Source: Caenispirillum bisanense
Lineage (GTDB): Bacteria; Pseudomonadota; Alphaproteobacteria; Rhodospirillales; UBA2165
NCBI GenBank assembly: GCA_945877815.1
Contig: CAMDWJ010000004.1
Location: 1-64,000, forward strand
Length of the DNA stretch: 64,000 nucleotides
Direction of reading: 5' to 3'
Made by a program: the position numbers and the translations under genes. The notes under the pieces were generated by a model. The model was not told where the DNA came from. It searched no databases and saw only the letters and a list, made by a program, of their open reading frames with translations. Position 1 is the first letter of the stretch. The number at the start of each line of letters is the position of its first letter. Positions 61,906 through 64,000 of this stretch are shown here, piece after piece.

Positions 61906-63195
61906 TCATAACAGCCGCAGAAGGCCTTCGCGTTTTAAGATCGCGACCGATTCGAACAATGTCCAAACCGGCTCGCCGATCAATTCAGCAACCTCGATCA
62001 AATCGCGCGTGCCATCGCAATAGGCGAGCAGATTCGAAAGATTTCGTCGAAACTGTCCCATTTGCGCCGGGCCATAACCCAGATTCGAAATGAGGTTACG
62101 GCGGCCAAGCTGCGGCTCGCACAAAACCGTAGGCCGCAACGTTTCATTCCCTTCCAAGCCCAGGAGACATCGGCGTAAGACCTCGTACCCGCCCGAAAGG
62201 CCCTCCGGCGATATCACACTGAGGTCATCTTCAGAGGTGTGATATTCCGGGTAATCGCCGTAGCGGCTGCGCATGATCGATGCAACGGGAAGGTCGACCC
62301 CTGGCGCGCAATACTGACGTTCATCGCTGCCACGTTGTAGGAATGAGTAAGTCCGATAGCCGGGCGCCCAATGGACAAGAACGTGTTTGGCGACGCGGTC
62401 GGCAACCGTATTGTCGGCACGCGAGGCGAGATAGGAATAGGTGCGATCATCGCCAATGCAGGTAACGTTGAAGCCAGCGACCATATGACGCTTTAGATGG
62501 TCGAGATTTCGGCTGAGATAGGTGATCGAGCCTATCGTCTCCGGAATGAAGATCAAACGATAGGTATATTTGCGGTCCGTCAATCCTGCCAACCATTGCG
62601 CAAGCGCTGCGACAACGACGGGCCCGGACAATTCGTTGTTGGCCATAGACGGATGACACACGTAGGTCGATAGAAAGATTTCTTCTGCGCTTTGGCCCAG
62701 CAGAATGATCTCACCGTAGCTTAGCGATCCCGGCGATAAGGTGCTGTCGATCACGACGCGATAGTCGCCCGGACGCAACGCTTGGCGGACGCGGTGAGTC
62801 AGACAGAAGCCCCATGCCCGCTGATAATAGCTGGTGACGTACGGGATCGTATCGATCCGGTCCGGCAAGGAATGGAGATGCTGCTGCAGTTCGTCTAGCG
62901 GCATGGTGCGATCGATCGGCTCGGAATAGCCGACGACGTGCAAGTTGCTGGCGCGGAAATCGACGACGCGTTCTCCCGACGGATCGAGAATGTAGGCGTC
63001 GCGAATATTCCATTCGTCCGGAATCGTCCAATCGAACGCTTTGCTGCCCGACGGCACTTCATGCACCACCATCTCGGGCACATTTTTTTTCAGATAGGCC
63101 AGCGTTTCGCGTACGCCATTCCCGGTGATACTGCGACAGATCGGGAACAGATCACGCGCCCATCCGTACATCCGCAAGCCTGTCTCGGATGTCAT
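61906..63195 (-). CDS. DUF4910-type aminopeptidase-like protein
   Basis: A 429-residue protein of the DUF4910 group, distantly related to M28 zinc aminopeptidases. It has an N-terminal WARDLFPICRSITGNGVRETLAYL, a DUF2172-like insert (WTIPDEWNIRDAYI), the central FLSTYVCHPSMANNELSG, FIPETIGSITYL, and EYHTSEDDLSVIS. A C-terminal winged-helix-like domain follows (LAYCDGTRDLIEVAELIGE). Histidine and acidic metal ligands appear kept in CHPS, PETIG and YHTSEDD. Members recur in O-antigen and nonulosonate loci; a role in deacylation is conceivable. Start ATG 63195 has GAGGA five bases upstream. Confidence 0.82.
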   Translation of the reverse strand: MTSETGLRMYGWARDLFPICRSITGNGVRETLAYLKKNVPEMVVHEVPSGSKAFDWTIPDEWNIRDAYILDPSGERVVDFRASNLHVVGYSEPIDRTMPLDELQQHLHSLPDRIDTIPYVTSYYQRAWGFCLTHRVRQALRPGDYRVVIDSTLSPGSLSYGEIILLGQSAEEIFLSTYVCHPSMANNELSGPVVVAALAQWLAGLTDRKYTYRLIFIPETIGSITYLSRNLDHLKRHMVAGFNVTCIGDDRTYSYLASRADNTVADRVAKHVLVHWAPGYRTYSFLQRGSDERQYCAPGVDLPVASIMRSRYGDYPEYHTSEDDLSVISPEGLSGGYEVLRRCLLGLEGNETLRPTVLCEPQLGRRNLISNLGYGPAQMGQFRRNLSNLLAYCDGTRDLIEVAELIGEPVWTLFESVAILKREGLLRLL

Positions 63196-63218
63196 AGAAT
63201 CCTCAATGTCGGCCAAGC

Positions 63219-64000
63219 TTATCGCCATTGTTCGCGGCTTAGCCGAAACAGCGCAAAGATCCAATGCCCCAACCAAAATCGGCTGGATCTAGCATAATGG
63301 TCGACCCAGAATTTTCGCGCCGCCTGGGTTTCGGGATCGCTCCACCAGTTTTCGACGTTATCCCAGACCGCATTGACATGGCGGGCTGCATCTTCCGCAC
63401 TGTCGAAATAGATGCCGACCTGCTTCAGCCGGTCGAAATAAGGCGCCGCATCGTCAGACAATTTATTGAAGTCCGGATCCCAGTACGCGACCGTGGGGAC
63501 ATTGGCCGCCAGGGCCAAATGCATCGTGGTGTCCGGCCCCGTCGTCACGAGAAGGCGGCAACGGATCATCGCCTCATGCAGACTGCCGGTCAGCAAATGC
63601 AGCTCGGGGAACGGCCCAGTCACATAATCATGAACGATATCTGTGGCGGTATTCATGTAGGGCCGGAACCATGCCTGCTCGCGAACTGCCGGCGTCAAGG
63701 TTTCGAAGAAGTTGACGACATGACGACAATAATCGAGCCAAGCGCCCCCATTTGGACGAACCGAGATCCGCATCATCCGAAAGCGAATGACGCTGCCGAC
63801 CAGGATCAAACGCCGATCCCGGAAACGATGGCTGTTGGCATGCCCGCTTGGCAGCGGCGCCGGTAAAGGAATGAGACGCTTATTTGCCGTGCGATAACGA
63901 TTCCAACCCCACGTAAACATCGCTCCGTTGCGGCATTCCAATTCCTGGGCATGGATATGCCAGCGCAACAAGGCATAGAATCCGCCATGCTGCGGGATGA
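63219..64000 (-). CDS. LIC12162-family transferase-like protein (5' end beyond window)
   Basis: The C-terminal roughly 260 residues of a protein of the LIC12162 type found with nonulosonate and surface-glycan loci. The frame is open to the edge of the window: the residues before the TTG at 63971 read IPQHGGFYA, a family motif, so the 5' end is missing. Further family marks are FTWGWNRY, VTTGPDTTMHLALAANVPTVAYWDP and a C-terminal WVDHYARSSRFW. It probably acts as a GT-B-like transferase; no substrate can be named. It lies 23 bases before the DUF4910-type gene. Confidence 0.78.
   Translation of the reverse strand, partial: IPQHGGFYALLRWHIHAQELECRNGAMFTWGWNRYRTANKRLIPLPAPLPSGHANSHRFRDRRLILVGSVIRFRMMRISVRPNGGAWLDYCRHVVNFFETLTPAVREQAWFRPYMNTATDIVHDYVTGPFPELHLLTGSLHEAMIRCRLLVTTGPDTTMHLALAANVPTVAYWDPDFNKLSDDAAPYFDRLKQVGIYFDSAEDAARHVNAVWDNVENWWSDPETQAARKFWVDHYARSSRFWLGHWIFALFRLSREQWR

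Noticed and set aside
1-64000. CRISPR array, rRNA, tRNA, transposase, phage or toxin-antitoxin genes
   Set aside because: I looked for direct-repeat arrays, tRNA-like cloverleaf ends, transposase motifs and short toxin-antitoxin pairs on both strands and found none that I could support.

Overview
The window is GC-rich bacterial chromosome, most likely from an alphaproteobacterium (possibly Rhodospirillales-like). This rests on the large NAD-glutamate dehydrogenase, PurH, the CapD/WbpM-type dehydratase and the intergenic palindromes typical of that class. I see no rRNA, tRNA, CRISPR array, transposase or phage gene. The assignment is inference from gene families, not from a marker gene.

Layout. 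0-7.3 kb is housekeeping: the 3' half of NAD-glutamate dehydrogenase, a UMF1-type MFS transporter, a GmhA-like SIS isomerase, a 351-base repeat-bearing intergenic region, purH and a metallophosphoesterase. 7.4-64 kb is one very large surface-glycan locus. 7.4-15.4 kb carries a QuiNAc/FucNAc-type initiation module: WbpM-like dehydratase, uronate-type epimerase, WbpV-like reductase, WbuB-like transferase, WecA/WbpL-like initiating transferase and a methyltransferase, with a divergent GT2. asnB (15.4-17.2 kb) stands alone behind an intrinsic terminator at 17.27-17.30 kb. 17.3-29.6 kb is a ten-gene minus-strand unit that begins with kdsB. It contains a HAD phosphatase, a heparinase II/III-like protein, three GT2 domains, a large membrane protein, a sugar C-methyltransferase, an epimerase and an oxidoreductase. 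One of its glycosyltransferases is fused to a radical SAM enzyme. Divergent from it is a two-gene plus-strand unit (29.7-31.8 kb): a 47-residue membrane peptide and a second large membrane protein.

31.8-60.8 kb is a nearly unbroken minus-strand run of 28 genes, many with 1-4 base start/stop overlaps. Read in transcription order it holds a methyltransferase, an FAD protein, an aldo/keto reductase, a class III aminotransferase, a PseG-like hydrolase, NeuB, a methyltransferase, a NeuD/PglD-like acetyltransferase, a beta-propeller protein, WbqC and a NeuA/PseF-like cytidylyltransferase. These are followed by an ABC flippase-like exporter, a GT-B-like protein, a B12-type radical SAM enzyme, a methyltransferase, an HpaI-type aldolase paired with a KdsB-like cytidylyltransferase, an FkbM methyltransferase, an epimerase, a TIM-barrel isomerase, another methyltransferase and GT-B-like protein, and an aminotransferase. 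The run ends with a radical SAM enzyme whose SPASM-like cysteines come first, two more methyltransferases and two Gfo/Idh/MocA oxidoreductases. 60.9-64 kb holds a divergent FemAB-like protein, a DUF4910-type peptidase-like protein and a truncated LIC12162-type transferase.

Together the genes can make, activate with CMP, decorate, assemble and export an unusual acidic glycan, either lipopolysaccharide/capsule or a glycan for flagellin. The most notable parts are the three radical SAM enzymes, three CMP-sugar synthetases of different kinds, a nonulosonate pathway without recognisable PseB/PseC/PseH, and an aldolase-cytidylyltransferase pair that could make and activate a second ulosonic acid.
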